From NCBI GenBank assembly GCA_020061585.1, contig JAGUXX010000051.1, forward strand, positions 1 to 38,168: DNA of 38,168 nt. Reading direction: 5' to 3'. The DNA comes from Betaproteobacteria bacterium. Its GTDB lineage: Bacteria > Pseudomonadota > Gammaproteobacteria > Burkholderiales > Thiobacillaceae. The translations under genes and the position numbers were made by a program. Of the stretch, positions 1 to 7,785 are shown one piece after another (within the stretch, counting starts at the first letter, position 1; every line of letters starts with the position of its first letter). The notes beneath the pieces are model-generated. The model saw nothing but the letters and a program-made list of their open reading frames with translations. It did not search any database and had not been told where the DNA came from.

Positions 1-1
1 C

Positions 2-139
2 GTCGCGCCGCCAGCCGTCACCGCAAGCCCGGCGGCGGCGCCCGCCGCGCGTTACGGACGAACCCGGGGCGAACCGGTGTGCGCCTTGTTGCTGCCCCCC
101 GCCAGCCCTCCGGACGCTTCCTCCGCGTCGCAATCATGA
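2..139 (+). CDS. C-terminal end of an unidentified upstream gene (partial)
   Basis: An open frame enters from the left edge and ends in TGA at 137-139. It encodes about 45 residues, rich in Ala and Pro and ending in SSASQS. The stop overlaps the ATG of the next gene as ATGA, the arrangement expected of two translationally coupled genes, and that overlap is the main support. The visible residues match no family I recognise. In a GC-rich genome an open frame this short can occur by chance, so the call is weak. Confidence 0.35.
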   Translation, partial: VAPPAVTASPAAAPAARYGRTRGEPVCALLLPPASPPDASSASQS

Positions 140-435
140 GTTCCGAATGGCTGTTGCTGGCCGGATTGGCCGCCATGGCCTGGTTTTGGTGGGACAGTCT
201 GCAAAAGCGCGAACTCGCGGTGCGCGCCGCGCGCGCGGTTTGTGAGCGGGCCAGTGTGCAATTCCTCGACGACAGTGTGGCGCTGAGCAAAATGCGCTTG
301 CGGCGTGACGCCGCGCAACGCGCCAGGTTGTATCGTGAATATTCGTTCGAATACTCCAGCGTGGGTGATGATCGCCAGGCCGGACGGGTTTATCTGCTGG
401 GTGAACGGGTGTTGTCGGCGGATCTGATTTCCTGA
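136..435 (+). CDS. DUF3301 family small membrane-anchored protein
   Basis: The product is 99 residues. Residues 1-20 form one hydrophobic segment (SEWLLLAGLAAMAWFWWDSL) that should anchor it in the inner membrane. A basic cytoplasmic tail follows, with the DUF3301-like pattern: RAVCERASVQFLDDSVAL, an Arg-rich stretch, then YREYSFEYSSVGDDRQAGRVYLLG. The reading frame extends upstream to 79, but the ATG at 136 is preferred because the hydrophobic segment begins there and the codon overlaps the preceding stop as ATGA. The function of DUF3301 proteins is unknown. The next gene is convergent, and the roughly 100 bp between them show no clear terminator. Confidence 0.8.
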   Translation: MSSEWLLLAGLAAMAWFWWDSLQKRELAVRAARAVCERASVQFLDDSVALSKMRLRRDAAQRARLYREYSFEYSSVGDDRQAGRVYLLGERVLSADLIS

Positions 436-536
436 GGGGGCGTCGCGCACCGGCCACGCGCGACTGTTCGCGGTGCTAACGTCGTGCGCGGCAGAGCTCG
501 GTCAGTACAGACCTGTATTCGCGGACCAGTCAGGCG

Positions 537-1199
537 CTATTTGCCCGCCAGATAGCGTTTGTCGTCGAAGGTGGAGACCCATTCGGGTTTGTAGATCACC
601 ATCATGGTGATCAGCATGCCGGTTACAAATGCTTCGCTGAACGCAATCAGGAAGTAGTAGGGCAGATATTCCCGCAGCAGGTAGTCGAGCGGATAAGCGC
701 CGGCCAAGGTGACGAATCCGGTCGCCGCCAGGCCGACCGCTATCGTGGCCAGCGCCGCGCCGAAGAACCCGTTGAGGAAGATATAGATGAACAGGTGGTT
801 GGGCAATTTTCCGTCGACCAGCCGGAAGATGGCCCAGGAAACCGCGACCGGCACGCCGCCCATGATCAGCCAGTTGGCGGCGAAAGCGGCATATTCGCCA
901 TGCCGGAGACTGATCGCGGCGGTGATCAGCGCCAACGAGAACAACGCGAACAATGGACGGAACATCAGCGTCAGCGCGGTGGCGCCGATCAGATGGAAAT
1001 TCAGTCCCGGTTTGATGCCGGTCTTGATCAGCCAAAGGCCGAGCACGCAGACCGTGGCGGCGAGAAAAATGTTGAGGTTGGCGCCGTCGCTCAGCATCCG
1101 CCATCTGGCGCGCCGCGCGATCTGTAGCCCAAGCAGCGCGGCCAGCAGCCAAATGGTCCACAACCAGTGAATGGGGATGTTGCCAGCGACCAGATTCAT
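537..1199 (-). CDS. CbiM/NikM-like energy-coupling factor permease
   Basis: This 220-residue protein is almost wholly hydrophobic, with about six membrane segments. It begins MNLVAGNIPIHWLWTIWLLA and resembles the substrate-specificity (S/M) subunits of energy-coupling factor transporters of the CbiM/NikM class, which bind cobalt, nickel or related substrates. The motif-like stretch LNFHLIGATALTLMF fits the proteobacterial lone-permease group, and the end (YKPEWVSTFDDKRYLAGK) is typical of that group as I remember it. No CbiQ-like T subunit or ATPase lies beside it, so substrate and mechanism cannot be read from context. It is divergent from the HD-GYP gene, with about 134 bp between them. 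Confidence 0.7.
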   Translation of the reverse strand: MNLVAGNIPIHWLWTIWLLAALLGLQIARRARWRMLSDGANLNIFLAATVCVLGLWLIKTGIKPGLNFHLIGATALTLMFRPLFALFSLALITAAISLRHGEYAAFAANWLIMGGVPVAVSWAIFRLVDGKLPNHLFIYIFLNGFFGAALATIAVGLAATGFVTLAGAYPLDYLLREYLPYYFLIAFSEAFVTGMLITMMVIYKPEWVSTFDDKRYLAGK

Positions 1200-1333
1200 G
1201 GCGTTATCGTCCAGGGTAGGAATGGGTAGTCGCGGATTTTATTGGAAAGCGCTCCGGAACCCGTTCACCCGGCAATTTTAAGGGTTTCCCTTCCGGGCAG
1301 GCATGTCTACCTGAAGGGTGCGGATGACTTATC

Positions 1334-4045
1334 ATGCGGCAGAGTTCAACGGGATCGTTTTTTATGTGCAAAGCGGCTGTAAAGCCCTTATCGGATCGAG
1401 ATTTCAGGTCGTGGCCGGTCTTGCTGTCGCGGCCGTTGCTACGATTGGCGCTGCTGCTGGCATGCCTGGTTACCGGACTTGCGCAGGCCGCCACGCAGGA
1501 AATCCGGATTGGAGTGCTGGCCTTGCGCGGCGCCGAACGGGCGATCCAGAACTGGTCCGAAACCGCAGTCTATCTGGAGCGCATGCTGCCTGGGCAGGAC
1601 TTTCGCATCGTGCCGCTGGGGTTCGATGAAATACATCTGGCGGTGCGCCAGCGCAGCGTTGAATTCGTGCTGGCCAACCCGTCCTTTTACGTCGAGATGG
1701 AAACCCTGTACGGCGTCAGTCCGGTGGTCACCATGCGCAACCGGCACGATGGCGGACCGGGTTACAGCAAGTTCGGCGGCGTCATTTTCACCCGTGTCGC
1801 GCAGTCTGGAATTCGCGATTTCGCGGATTTGAAGGGCAAGTCGTTCAGCGCGGTCGACAAGGATTCGTTTGGCGGATGGCACGCCGGTTGGCGGGAATTG
1901 TTGCGCCAAGGGGTGCGGCCGGAATCCGATTTCAAGATGCTCAGTTATGCCGGCACGCATGATGCCGTGGTCTATGCCGTGCGCGACGGCAAAGCCGATG
2001 CCGGCACGGTGCGTACCGAGACGCTGGAGCGGATGGCCGAGGAAGGCTCGATCAAGCTGACCGATTTTTTTGTCTTGGGTGAACGTCGGCATGATGATTT
2101 TCCGCTGCTGCTCAGTACCGAGCTGTATCCCGAATGGCCGCTGGCAAAGTTGAAGGGTGTTCCGGATGCGCTGGCGGTGCGCGTGGCGGTGGCCTTGATG
2201 CAGATGCCGGCGGATGATCCGGCGGCGATCAATGGTCAGATCATGGGCTGGACGCTGCCGTTGAACTACCAGTCGGTGCACGAGACCTTGCGTACCTTGC
2301 GCATTGGCCCCTACGCCAAACAGCGGACGCTGACCTTGGCCGAATTGATGGCTCAGTACGGCCATTGGATCATTCTGGTCTTGGTGTTCTTGCTGCTGTC
2401 GCTGATCGTGGCGATTTATGTCAGCCGGATCAATCGTCGGCTGCGCCAGCAGCGGCGCGAGCTGAGCGTGTTGAATGCCGATCTCGAGGGGCGTGTCCGG
2501 GAGCGCACCGATCGGGTGGAAAATCTGCTGGACCGCGAGCGCTATCTGCGCGGCATTCTGGCCATGGTGGCGGACGTCAACGAGATTCTGATCACCACCA
2601 GCAGCCAGGACGAGATGCTCAAGGCCTGTTGCGATCGGCTGGTCGTCAACCCCGATTATCTTTTTGCCTGGGTCAGCCTGCTGCGGGCCGGCCAGTTGGC
2701 GGTTGCCGCCAAATCGTATGGTCATGCCGAGATTTCCCGCAAATTGCTGTCTTGCCTCGGCGATGATCCGGCGGATGCGGCGTTGCGGGAAAACCGGACA
2801 GTAGTGACCAGTGGCGACGAACTGGAGGCGACGCTACGCGAAGCCGGCATCTCTTCGGTGGCTTCGCTGCCGCTGCGGCGCGATGCCTACGCCGATGCGT
2901 TCGGCATGCTCTGCGTGTTGACCACGCGCGTGGATGGTTTCGACGCGGAAGAACTTTCGATGCTGGAACAACTTGCCGGCGACATCGGCTTCGCCATCCA
3001 GTCGTATCGCCATCAGGCCGAGACCGCGCGGTTGCAACAGGAACGTATCGGTAATTACGAAGAAACCATCCTGTCGATGGTCGAAATGATCGAAAAGCGC
3101 GATACCTATACCGCCGGTCATACCCGGCGTGTCGCGCAGTATTGCGAGTTGATCGCCAAGCATCTGGGTTATGGCGCTGAGGAAATCGAACGTCTGAAGG
3201 GGGCGGCCATTCTGCACGACATCGGCAAGATAGCCATTCCGGATGCCGTGCTGCTCAAGCCGGGTAGTCTGACCAGCCTTGAATACGATCTGATCAAGCA
3301 ACACGTCGAAGTCGGTTACGAAGCGCTATCGCGTATCGAGATGTACCGCGAACTGGCGGAAATCATGCGCCATCACCATGAGCGTCATGACGGTCGCGGT
3401 TATCCCGCCGGGCTCAAGGGGGAGGCGGTCCCGCGTCTGTCGCGGATCATGGCGGTGGCCGACGCCTTCGACGCGATGACCACCAATCGCATCTACAAGC
3501 CGCGGATGACCGTGGCCGAGGCGCTGGCGGAGTTGCACGGTCTTGCCGGCAGCGAGTTCGACCCGGAAATCGTCGCCGCCGCCGAGGTGGCCTTGAACGC
3601 GGTGGCGCCACCGCCACTGGCTGACCAGATTCCGAAAACCTTGCTCGAAAAACAGCGTTTCGCCTATTTCTTCAATGACCACATGACCGGCTTGCACAAC
3701 GCCGAGTACCTGCGATTCATCAGCAAGAGCGGACTCGATGGCGGTTTTCGCTGGGCCTGTCTGGTCATGCTGCAACATTTTTCGCGTTACAACAGCGAGC
3801 GTGGCTGGGCGGCCGGCAATCAGTTGCTGGTCGGATTTGCCGCGCATTTGGCGGCAACCTACCCCGGCGCGGTGATCAGCCGGGTGATGGGCGATGATTT
3901 CGTCCTGCTCGCATCCGCTCCGCTGCCGATTGATGTCATGCGATTGAAAGCCGGATCGCCATTACGCGACACGCCAGTGGAAATCGAATTCAAGGAAATC
4001 GATCTTGCCGCGGAGCGACTGGAAGGTTTGTTGCGGATGATCTGA
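1334..4045 (+). CDS. PhnD-like sensor with GAF, HD-GYP and degenerate GGDEF domains
   Basis: The 903-residue protein is predicted to sense a ligand in the periplasm and act on cyclic di-GMP in the cytoplasm. A signal-like hydrophobic segment (about residues 35-52) is followed by a PhnD-type periplasmic binding domain (about 55-320; IRIGVLALRGAE near the start, then GKSFSAVDKDSFGG). One membrane helix (about 343-364) leads to a short coiled coil, a GAF-like domain (about 405-560) and an HD-GYP domain (about 575-760). The HD-GYP motifs HDIGK (about 628) and HHERHDGRGYP (about 680-690) are intact, so phosphodiesterase activity is plausible. The C-terminus (about 775-903) resembles GGDEF, but the signature is MGDDF, so it is probably not a working cyclase. 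The start is uncertain: ATG 1334 or ATG 1364, neither with a strong Shine-Dalgarno sequence. The gene stands alone. Confidence 0.88.
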   Translation: MRQSSTGSFFMCKAAVKPLSDRDFRSWPVLLSRPLLRLALLLACLVTGLAQAATQEIRIGVLALRGAERAIQNWSETAVYLERMLPGQDFRIVPLGFDEIHLAVRQRSVEFVLANPSFYVEMETLYGVSPVVTMRNRHDGGPGYSKFGGVIFTRVAQSGIRDFADLKGKSFSAVDKDSFGGWHAGWRELLRQGVRPESDFKMLSYAGTHDAVVYAVRDGKADAGTVRTETLERMAEEGSIKLTDFFVLGERRHDDFPLLLSTELYPEWPLAKLKGVPDALAVRVAVALMQMPADDPAAINGQIMGWTLPLNYQSVHETLRTLRIGPYAKQRTLTLAELMAQYGHWIILVLVFLLLSLIVAIYVSRINRRLRQQRRELSVLNADLEGRVRERTDRVENLLDRERYLRGILAMVADVNEILITTSSQDEMLKACCDRLVVNPDYLFAWVSLLRAGQLAVAAKSYGHAEISRKLLSCLGDDPADAALRENRTVVTSGDELEATLREAGISSVASLPLRRDAYADAFGMLCVLTTRVDGFDAEELSMLEQLAGDIGFAIQSYRHQAETARLQQERIGNYEETILSMVEMIEKRDTYTAGHTRRVAQYCELIAKHLGYGAEEIERLKGAAILHDIGKIAIPDAVLLKPGSLTSLEYDLIKQHVEVGYEALSRIEMYRELAEIMRHHHERHDGRGYPAGLKGEAVPRLSRIMAVADAFDAMTTNRIYKPRMTVAEALAELHGLAGSEFDPEIVAAAEVALNAVAPPPLADQIPKTLLEKQRFAYFFNDHMTGLHNAEYLRFISKSGLDGGFRWACLVMLQHFSRYNSERGWAAGNQLLVGFAAHLAATYPGAVISRVMGDDFVLLASAPLPIDVMRLKAGSPLRDTPVEIEFKEIDLAAERLEGLLRMI

Positions 4046-4108
4046 TTCGTCGGAATGCAATCAGACGTCGGATAAAATCCGGCTTTCGTTTATTGCTGGA
4101 AAGCTGTC

Positions 4109-4768
4109 ATGCGTCTTGCCCTGTTCGATCTCGACAACACTTTGCTGGCCGGCGATTCCGATTTTGAATGGGCGCAATATCTGATCGAACAAGGCGTGCT
4201 CGACCGCGAAGTATATGAAGCCCGCAATCAGACCTTTTACGATCAGTACAAGGCCGGCACGCTCGATATCCACGAATTTCTCGACTTTCAGTTGAAACCG
4301 CTATCGCGTCACCCGCGCGCGCAACTAGACGTCTGGCATGCCGATTTCATGGCCCGCAAGATCATCCCGATCATTGCCTCCGGTACGCCCGCGCTTCTGG
4401 AAAAACACCGTGACGATGTCCGCGTAATCATTACCGCCACCAACAGTTTCGTTACCGCGCCGATCGCCGCCCATCTTGGCGTGCCGCATCTGATCGCAAC
4501 CGAAGCGGAACAACTCGAAGGCGAGTTCACCGGGCGCCTCCATGGTTTGCCATCGTTCAAGGAGGGCAAAGTCCGTCGCCTGCTCGAATGGTTGGCCATG
4601 CGCGGCCAATGTTGGGATGACGTCAGTGATAGCTGGTTCTACAGCGATTCACTCAACGACCTGCCGTTGCTGGAAGTGGTGCGGCATCCCGTTGCCGTTG
4701 ATCCCGATGCGACACTGAAAGCCTGTGCCGAAAGTCGCAACTGGCCGGTAATCAGTTTGCGCGGCTGA
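4109..4768 (+). CDS. HAD family (subfamily IB, SerB-like) phosphatase
   Basis: This 219-residue hydrolase of the haloacid dehalogenase superfamily has the expected motifs. Motif I, FDLDNTLLAGDSD (residues 6-18), carries the nucleophile Asp; motif II is TATNSF; motif III is SDSLNDLPLLEVV near the C-terminus. The helical cap between motifs I and II places it in subfamily IB with phosphoserine phosphatase, and many betaproteobacteria carry such a copy annotated as SerB-like. The real substrate cannot be read from the sequence. It follows the HD-GYP gene by 63 bp on the same strand. A TAAAAT hexamer at 4073-4078 could be a -10 element, giving it a promoter of its own. Confidence 0.88.
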   Translation: MRLALFDLDNTLLAGDSDFEWAQYLIEQGVLDREVYEARNQTFYDQYKAGTLDIHEFLDFQLKPLSRHPRAQLDVWHADFMARKIIPIIASGTPALLEKHRDDVRVIITATNSFVTAPIAAHLGVPHLIATEAEQLEGEFTGRLHGLPSFKEGKVRRLLEWLAMRGQCWDDVSDSWFYSDSLNDLPLLEVVRHPVAVDPDATLKACAESRNWPVISLRG

Positions 4769-4796
4769 TGCCGCCTTGCACGGTCGGTCGTCGCGA

Positions 4797-5003
4797 TCAA
4801 ATCGCGTCATTACCCGTGGCTTCGACTGGCGGTATGGTCTTGTGGCAAGTGCAGCGCACCGATGCGGGCGCTTGATATTGACGACGAATCTCCTGCATCC
4901 TGACCTTGCAGGTGGACTCGTTGTCGAAAAACTCGGCTTTGCCGGTGGTGGCCGGCAGATCCGGGGAAAGCGAAAGAAAGCTCAACAAAACCAGGCTTTT
5001 CAT
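4797..5003 (-). CDS. Small secreted protein with conserved-looking cysteines
   Basis: This 68-residue ORF starts MKSLVLLSFLSLSPDLPA, which looks like a short signal peptide, so the mature part would be periplasmic. The mature part has Cys at about residues 32, 51 and 53 (STCKVRMQEI and VRCTCHK). I recognise no family. Support comes from the signal-like N-terminus and a candidate promoter just upstream in an unusually AT-rich patch. The Shine-Dalgarno sequence is weak. An overlapping plus-strand frame at 4776-5018 has no such features and was set aside. Confidence 0.5.
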   Translation of the reverse strand: MKSLVLLSFLSLSPDLPATTGKAEFFDNESTCKVRMQEIRRQYQAPASVRCTCHKTIPPVEATGNDAI

Positions 5004-5032
5004 GATGATGTCCGATAAAAATTATTAATGGC

Positions 5033-5060
5033 TATATATAAGCATATTATGATGTATCAA
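5033..5060 (-). promoter_or_regulatory. Candidate sigma-70 promoter for the small secreted protein
   Basis: Read on the minus strand, TTGATA (5060-5055) and TATATA (5038-5033) are separated by 16 bp, and the start codon lies about 30 bp downstream. The patch is strikingly AT-rich within a GC-rich window. This is a pattern match only. Confidence 0.4.
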
Positions 5061-5430
5061 ATCCTATGTCTGACCGGATCTGGATAAAATGAATTGCAGT
5101 CGTGGCAATGTCGCAATGGTCCATAAAGACTAATTGCGGCTGGTGAGGCAAAAAACGCCCCCCCCAAATCCCACCAAAATGCCGATGTAAACTCCGATTC
5201 ACCTGGCCTGCTCAACGTGGCCGGCATTGCTGTCAGTTGCCGACATTTCTTTGAAGTTGCGCTTGCGTTACGTGAGACAAACGGGCTTCCGATGACTTAT
5301 CTATCAGTGTTGGACAGCGCTCGGCCTTGATTGTAAAAGGGTCATTGCGCTGGTCGGACAGCCCGGATGTCGATCAGCGTTTATTGCCGCAACTGACGGA
5401 TTGATCCGTAACTTTGGAGAGGAACTGGGT
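5061..5430. other. Non-coding stretch upstream of the response regulator
   Basis: I see no gene here. Open frames are short or read antisense to the regulator, and none has a convincing start. The left end is AT-rich and belongs to the promoter patch of the minus-strand small gene. A G/C-poor run of seven C residues (about 5159-5165) follows a run of A residues, but it forms no hairpin I can see. The regulator's Shine-Dalgarno sequence GGAGAGG lies at 5416-5422. Confidence 0.5.
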
Positions 5431-5958
5431 ATGGGCTTGTTTGATCGATTGCGCGCTTTATTCGTTGGATCACCCGAATCGGTTGAACATTCCTCCGCTG
5501 AACTCGCTATCGCCACCCAAGATGTCCGGGAACGGCGCAAACGTCCGCGTATCAATGCGCGCAAAGGCACGCGAGTGCTGATCGTCGATGACTCGCCGAC
5601 CATACTGCTGCATTTGCGCAAGCTGTTTGCTTCCGCCGGTTATCAGACACGCGAGGCGGCTGACGCGGATATCGCATTGCGGATGATGCGCAGCGAGCGC
5701 CCGGATCTGGTCGTACTCGATGTCATCATGCCGGGCACCAACGGCTTTGCGGCTTTGCGGCATATGCGCAAAGACCCGAAAGTGCGCGATGTGCCGGTGA
5801 TCATGATGAGCGGCAACGAACAAGCTACCGAGGAGTTCTATCTGATGCGTATCGGCGCGGATGGCTTCATGAAGAAACCGTTCACCCGGTTCGACGTGTT
5901 CAGCCGCATTGAAGCCATACTGGATGACGCTTGTGTGCCGCGTCGTTCGGCTGGTTGA
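5431..5958 (+). CDS. CheY-like single-domain response regulator
   Basis: The 175-residue protein has a short N-terminal extension (MGLFDRLRALFVG, amphipathic) followed by one receiver domain from about residue 47. The acidic pair is in VLIVDDSP, the phospho-acceptor Asp is in LVVLDVIMPG, the conserved Ser is in IMMSGN, and the Lys is in FMKKPF. There is no output domain, so it should signal by protein contact, as PilH or CheY do; the class resembles twitching and PilH-type regulators. ATG 5431 is preferred over an upstream TTG at 5401 because GGAGAGG lies about 9 bp before it. No kinase gene is adjacent. A strong hairpin terminator follows at once. Confidence 0.85.
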   Translation: MGLFDRLRALFVGSPESVEHSSAELAIATQDVRERRKRPRINARKGTRVLIVDDSPTILLHLRKLFASAGYQTREAADADIALRMMRSERPDLVVLDVIMPGTNGFAALRHMRKDPKVRDVPVIMMSGNEQATEEFYLMRIGADGFMKKPFTRFDVFSRIEAILDDACVPRRSAG

Positions 5959-5960
5959 GG

Positions 5961-5990
5961 AAAAAAGCTACCCGCGGCGCGGGTAGTTTG
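5961..5990. terminator. Rho-independent terminator, possibly bidirectional
   Basis: An A6 run is followed by a perfect stem CTACCCGC / GCGGGTAG with a 3-base loop (5968-5986) and then TTT. It begins just after the response-regulator stop. The A-run upstream would serve as a T-run for transcripts arriving on the minus strand from the DUF2892 gene. Confidence 0.75.
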
Positions 5991-6008
5991 TGGCGCGCCA
6001 TCCCGGTA

Positions 6009-6046
6009 TTGATCCGATGCTTTTGATCCGACGCTTTTGATCCGAA
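6009..6046. repeat. Short tandem repeat, 14-nt unit
   Basis: TTGATCCGATGCTT (6009-6022) and TTGATCCGACGCTT (6023-6036) are followed by a partial third copy, TTGATCCGAA. They sit between the terminator and the DUF2892 stop. Length variation by slippage is likely. Confidence 0.85.
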
Positions 6047-6066
6047 ATGGCGCGGCGATGCCGGCT

Positions 6067-6261
6067 TCAGCTTTTTTTCACCGGGCAGGTGCTCAGCCCC
6101 AGCAGCGGGTAGAACGGGCAGAACTTGAACAGACCGGTGGCCAGGGGGACCAGACCGATCCAGGCCCAGACTGGTCCGCCCAGCGCCGCCACCCAGGCGA
6201 TCAGGGCCAGACCGACAACGATGCGCAGGATGCGATCAATACCGCCGACATTTGCATTCAT
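6067..6261 (-). CDS. DUF2892 family small inner-membrane protein
   Basis: This 64-residue protein has two hydrophobic helices (about residues 11-28 and 32-47). It matches the DUF2892 pattern: MNANVGGIDRILRIVVGLAL at the start and a PLLGLSTCPVKKS end. In this family the C-terminal CP motif is common, and similar domains are fused to rhodaneses such as YgaP. The function is not known, though a link to sulfur or sulfide handling is often inferred from such fusions. The start is supported by GGAGAAAC a few bases upstream on the minus strand. It stands alone. Confidence 0.88.
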   Translation of the reverse strand: MNANVGGIDRILRIVVGLALIAWVAALGGPVWAWIGLVPLATGLFKFCPFYPLLGLSTCPVKKS

Positions 6262-6362
6262 GATGTTTCTCCAAAAAGGTTGAGCTCAGAATAACGCTCC
6301 CGTAGGGAACGCATGCAGGCTATCGAGCGGGCTTGGTCGGATCAGTGACTTTGGTTACATAA

Positions 6363-6398
6363 CGCATCACCACGCGCATCACCACGCGCATCACCCGC
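6363..6398. repeat. Short tandem repeat, 12-nt unit, three copies
   Basis: CGCATCACCACG occurs at 6363-6374 and 6375-6386, with a third slightly diverged copy at 6387-6398. It lies in the gap between the DUF2892 gene and the terminator of apbC. No protein is encoded across it. Confidence 0.85.
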
Positions 6399-6430
6399 CG
6401 CCGATGATCCACTGGCAACCGGCAAACAAA

Positions 6431-6460
6431 AAGGCGCCCCGAGCAAGTCGCGGGCGCCTT
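6431..6460 (-). terminator. Rho-independent terminator of apbC
   Basis: AAGGCGCCC (6431-6439) pairs perfectly with GGGCGCCTT (6452-6460) across a 12-base loop. On the minus strand the stem is followed by TTTTTGTTTG. It sits about 20 bp past the apbC stop. Confidence 0.85.
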
Positions 6461-6482
6461 GAATGACGAATGACAGGCTGTA

Positions 6483-7571
6483 TCAGGTGTTCTGAATCAC
6501 GATGCTGGGGAATTTCGAAGAATGGTCGACCGCCAGATCACCGACCTTCACCGCCACCCGGCGGGCGATCTGCCGATAGATTTCCGCGATGCGCGATTCC
6601 GGTTCGGCCACCACGGTGGGTTTGCCGGAATCGGTTTCTTCGCGGATACGAATGTCCAACGGCAAGGCGCCGAGGAATTCGTTGCCGTAATCCTTGCACA
6701 TGCGCTCGCCGCCGCCTTCACCGAAGATGCGCTCTTCATGGCCGCACTGGGAACAGATGTGCAGACTCATGTTCTCCACCACGCCGAGTATCGGCACGCC
6801 GACCTTCTCGAACATCTTGAGACCCTTGCGCGCGTCGATCAGCGCGATGTCCTGCGGCGTGGTGACGATCACCGCGCCGGTCACCGGTACCCGTTGCGCC
6901 AGCGTAAGCTGAATGTCGCCGGTGCCGGGCGGCAGGTCGATGACCAGATAATCGAGGTCTTTCCATTTGGTATTGTTGAGCAATTGCTCCAGCGCCTGGG
7001 TGACCATCGGGCCGCGCCAGACCATCGGCGTTTCGACATCGATCAGGAAACCGATCGACATGGCTTGCAAGCCATGGCCCAGCATCGGTTCGAGATTCTG
7101 GCCATCGGGCGATTCCGGGCGGCCATGGATGCCCAGCATGGTGGGCTGCGAGGGGCCGTAGATATCGGCGTCCAGCATGCCGACGCTGGCGCCCTCGGCG
7201 GCCAGCGCCAGGGCCAGATTGACGGCGGTGGTGGACTTGCCGACACCGCCCTTGCCGGAGGCGACGGCGATGATGTTCTTCACGCCGGGAATCAGCTTGA
7301 CGCCTTTCTGCACGCTATGCGCGACGATCTTCCAGCTGATGTTGGTTCGCACGCCCGCCACGCCAGACAGGCCGTTGATCTTGTCTTCGACCAGTTTGGC
7401 CATCTCGGCCATGACCATTTTGGCCGGGTAGGGCAGCACGATATCGAGGCTGACCTGATCACCCTCGACTTTGATGTTGCGGGCTGACTTGGTGGTGATG
7501 AAATCTTTCTGGGTGTTGGGATCTATGAGTTCTTTAAGTGCAGCCTGCACTTGTTCGACGGAAACCGACAT
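6483..7571 (-). CDS. apbC: Iron-sulfur cluster carrier ATPase ApbC/Mrp
   Basis: This 362-residue protein belongs to the Mrp/NBP35 P-loop ATPases, which load and transfer [4Fe-4S] clusters to client enzymes in the cytoplasm. Residues 1-80 form a MIP18/DUF59-like domain. The deviant Walker A, SGKGGVGKST, lies at about residue 105. Also visible are the LDADIYGPSQ motif, the LPPGTGD motif and the cluster-binding CSQCG pair at about residue 265. Its length is normal for the family. The start is the ATG at 7571, the only Met ahead of the DUF59-like domain. It is a single-gene unit with its own terminator. NifJ, encoded further along, is an obvious type of [4Fe-4S] client. Confidence 0.95.
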   Translation of the reverse strand: MSVSVEQVQAALKELIDPNTQKDFITTKSARNIKVEGDQVSLDIVLPYPAKMVMAEMAKLVEDKINGLSGVAGVRTNISWKIVAHSVQKGVKLIPGVKNIIAVASGKGGVGKSTTAVNLALALAAEGASVGMLDADIYGPSQPTMLGIHGRPESPDGQNLEPMLGHGLQAMSIGFLIDVETPMVWRGPMVTQALEQLLNNTKWKDLDYLVIDLPPGTGDIQLTLAQRVPVTGAVIVTTPQDIALIDARKGLKMFEKVGVPILGVVENMSLHICSQCGHEERIFGEGGGERMCKDYGNEFLGALPLDIRIREETDSGKPTVVAEPESRIAEIYRQIARRVAVKVGDLAVDHSSKFPSIVIQNT

Positions 7572-7711
7572 GGTCTGACCTCTAGGTTGGAAGATGGTGG
7601 GGTGTTGCTGGAATCGATAATTTTCGCGGTCTGGTCATAGTGATGGCGATCGCGGACTTTTCAAGACCGGGAATTACTTGATCATTTTACTCGGCTTAGG
7701 GGCGAGACCAT

Positions 7712-7729
7712 CCTACCCATCCGGGTAGG
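7712..7729. other. Stem-loop without T-run
   Basis: CCTACCC and GGGTAGG pair perfectly across a 4-base loop, downstream of the Pro/Ala-rich gene and upstream of apbC. No poly-T tract follows in either direction, so it may be a weak terminator or an mRNA-end stabiliser. Confidence 0.4.
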
Positions 7730-7785
7730 TGTTGGAGATTGCCGGTCATTGCCCGTGCTGGAGGTTTGGATAGGCGAGTTCTGGA

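Noticed and set aside
5159-5165. Homopolymer run that might mark a phase-variable gene
   Set aside because: No open reading frame of credible length crosses the C-run, so there is nothing for it to switch.
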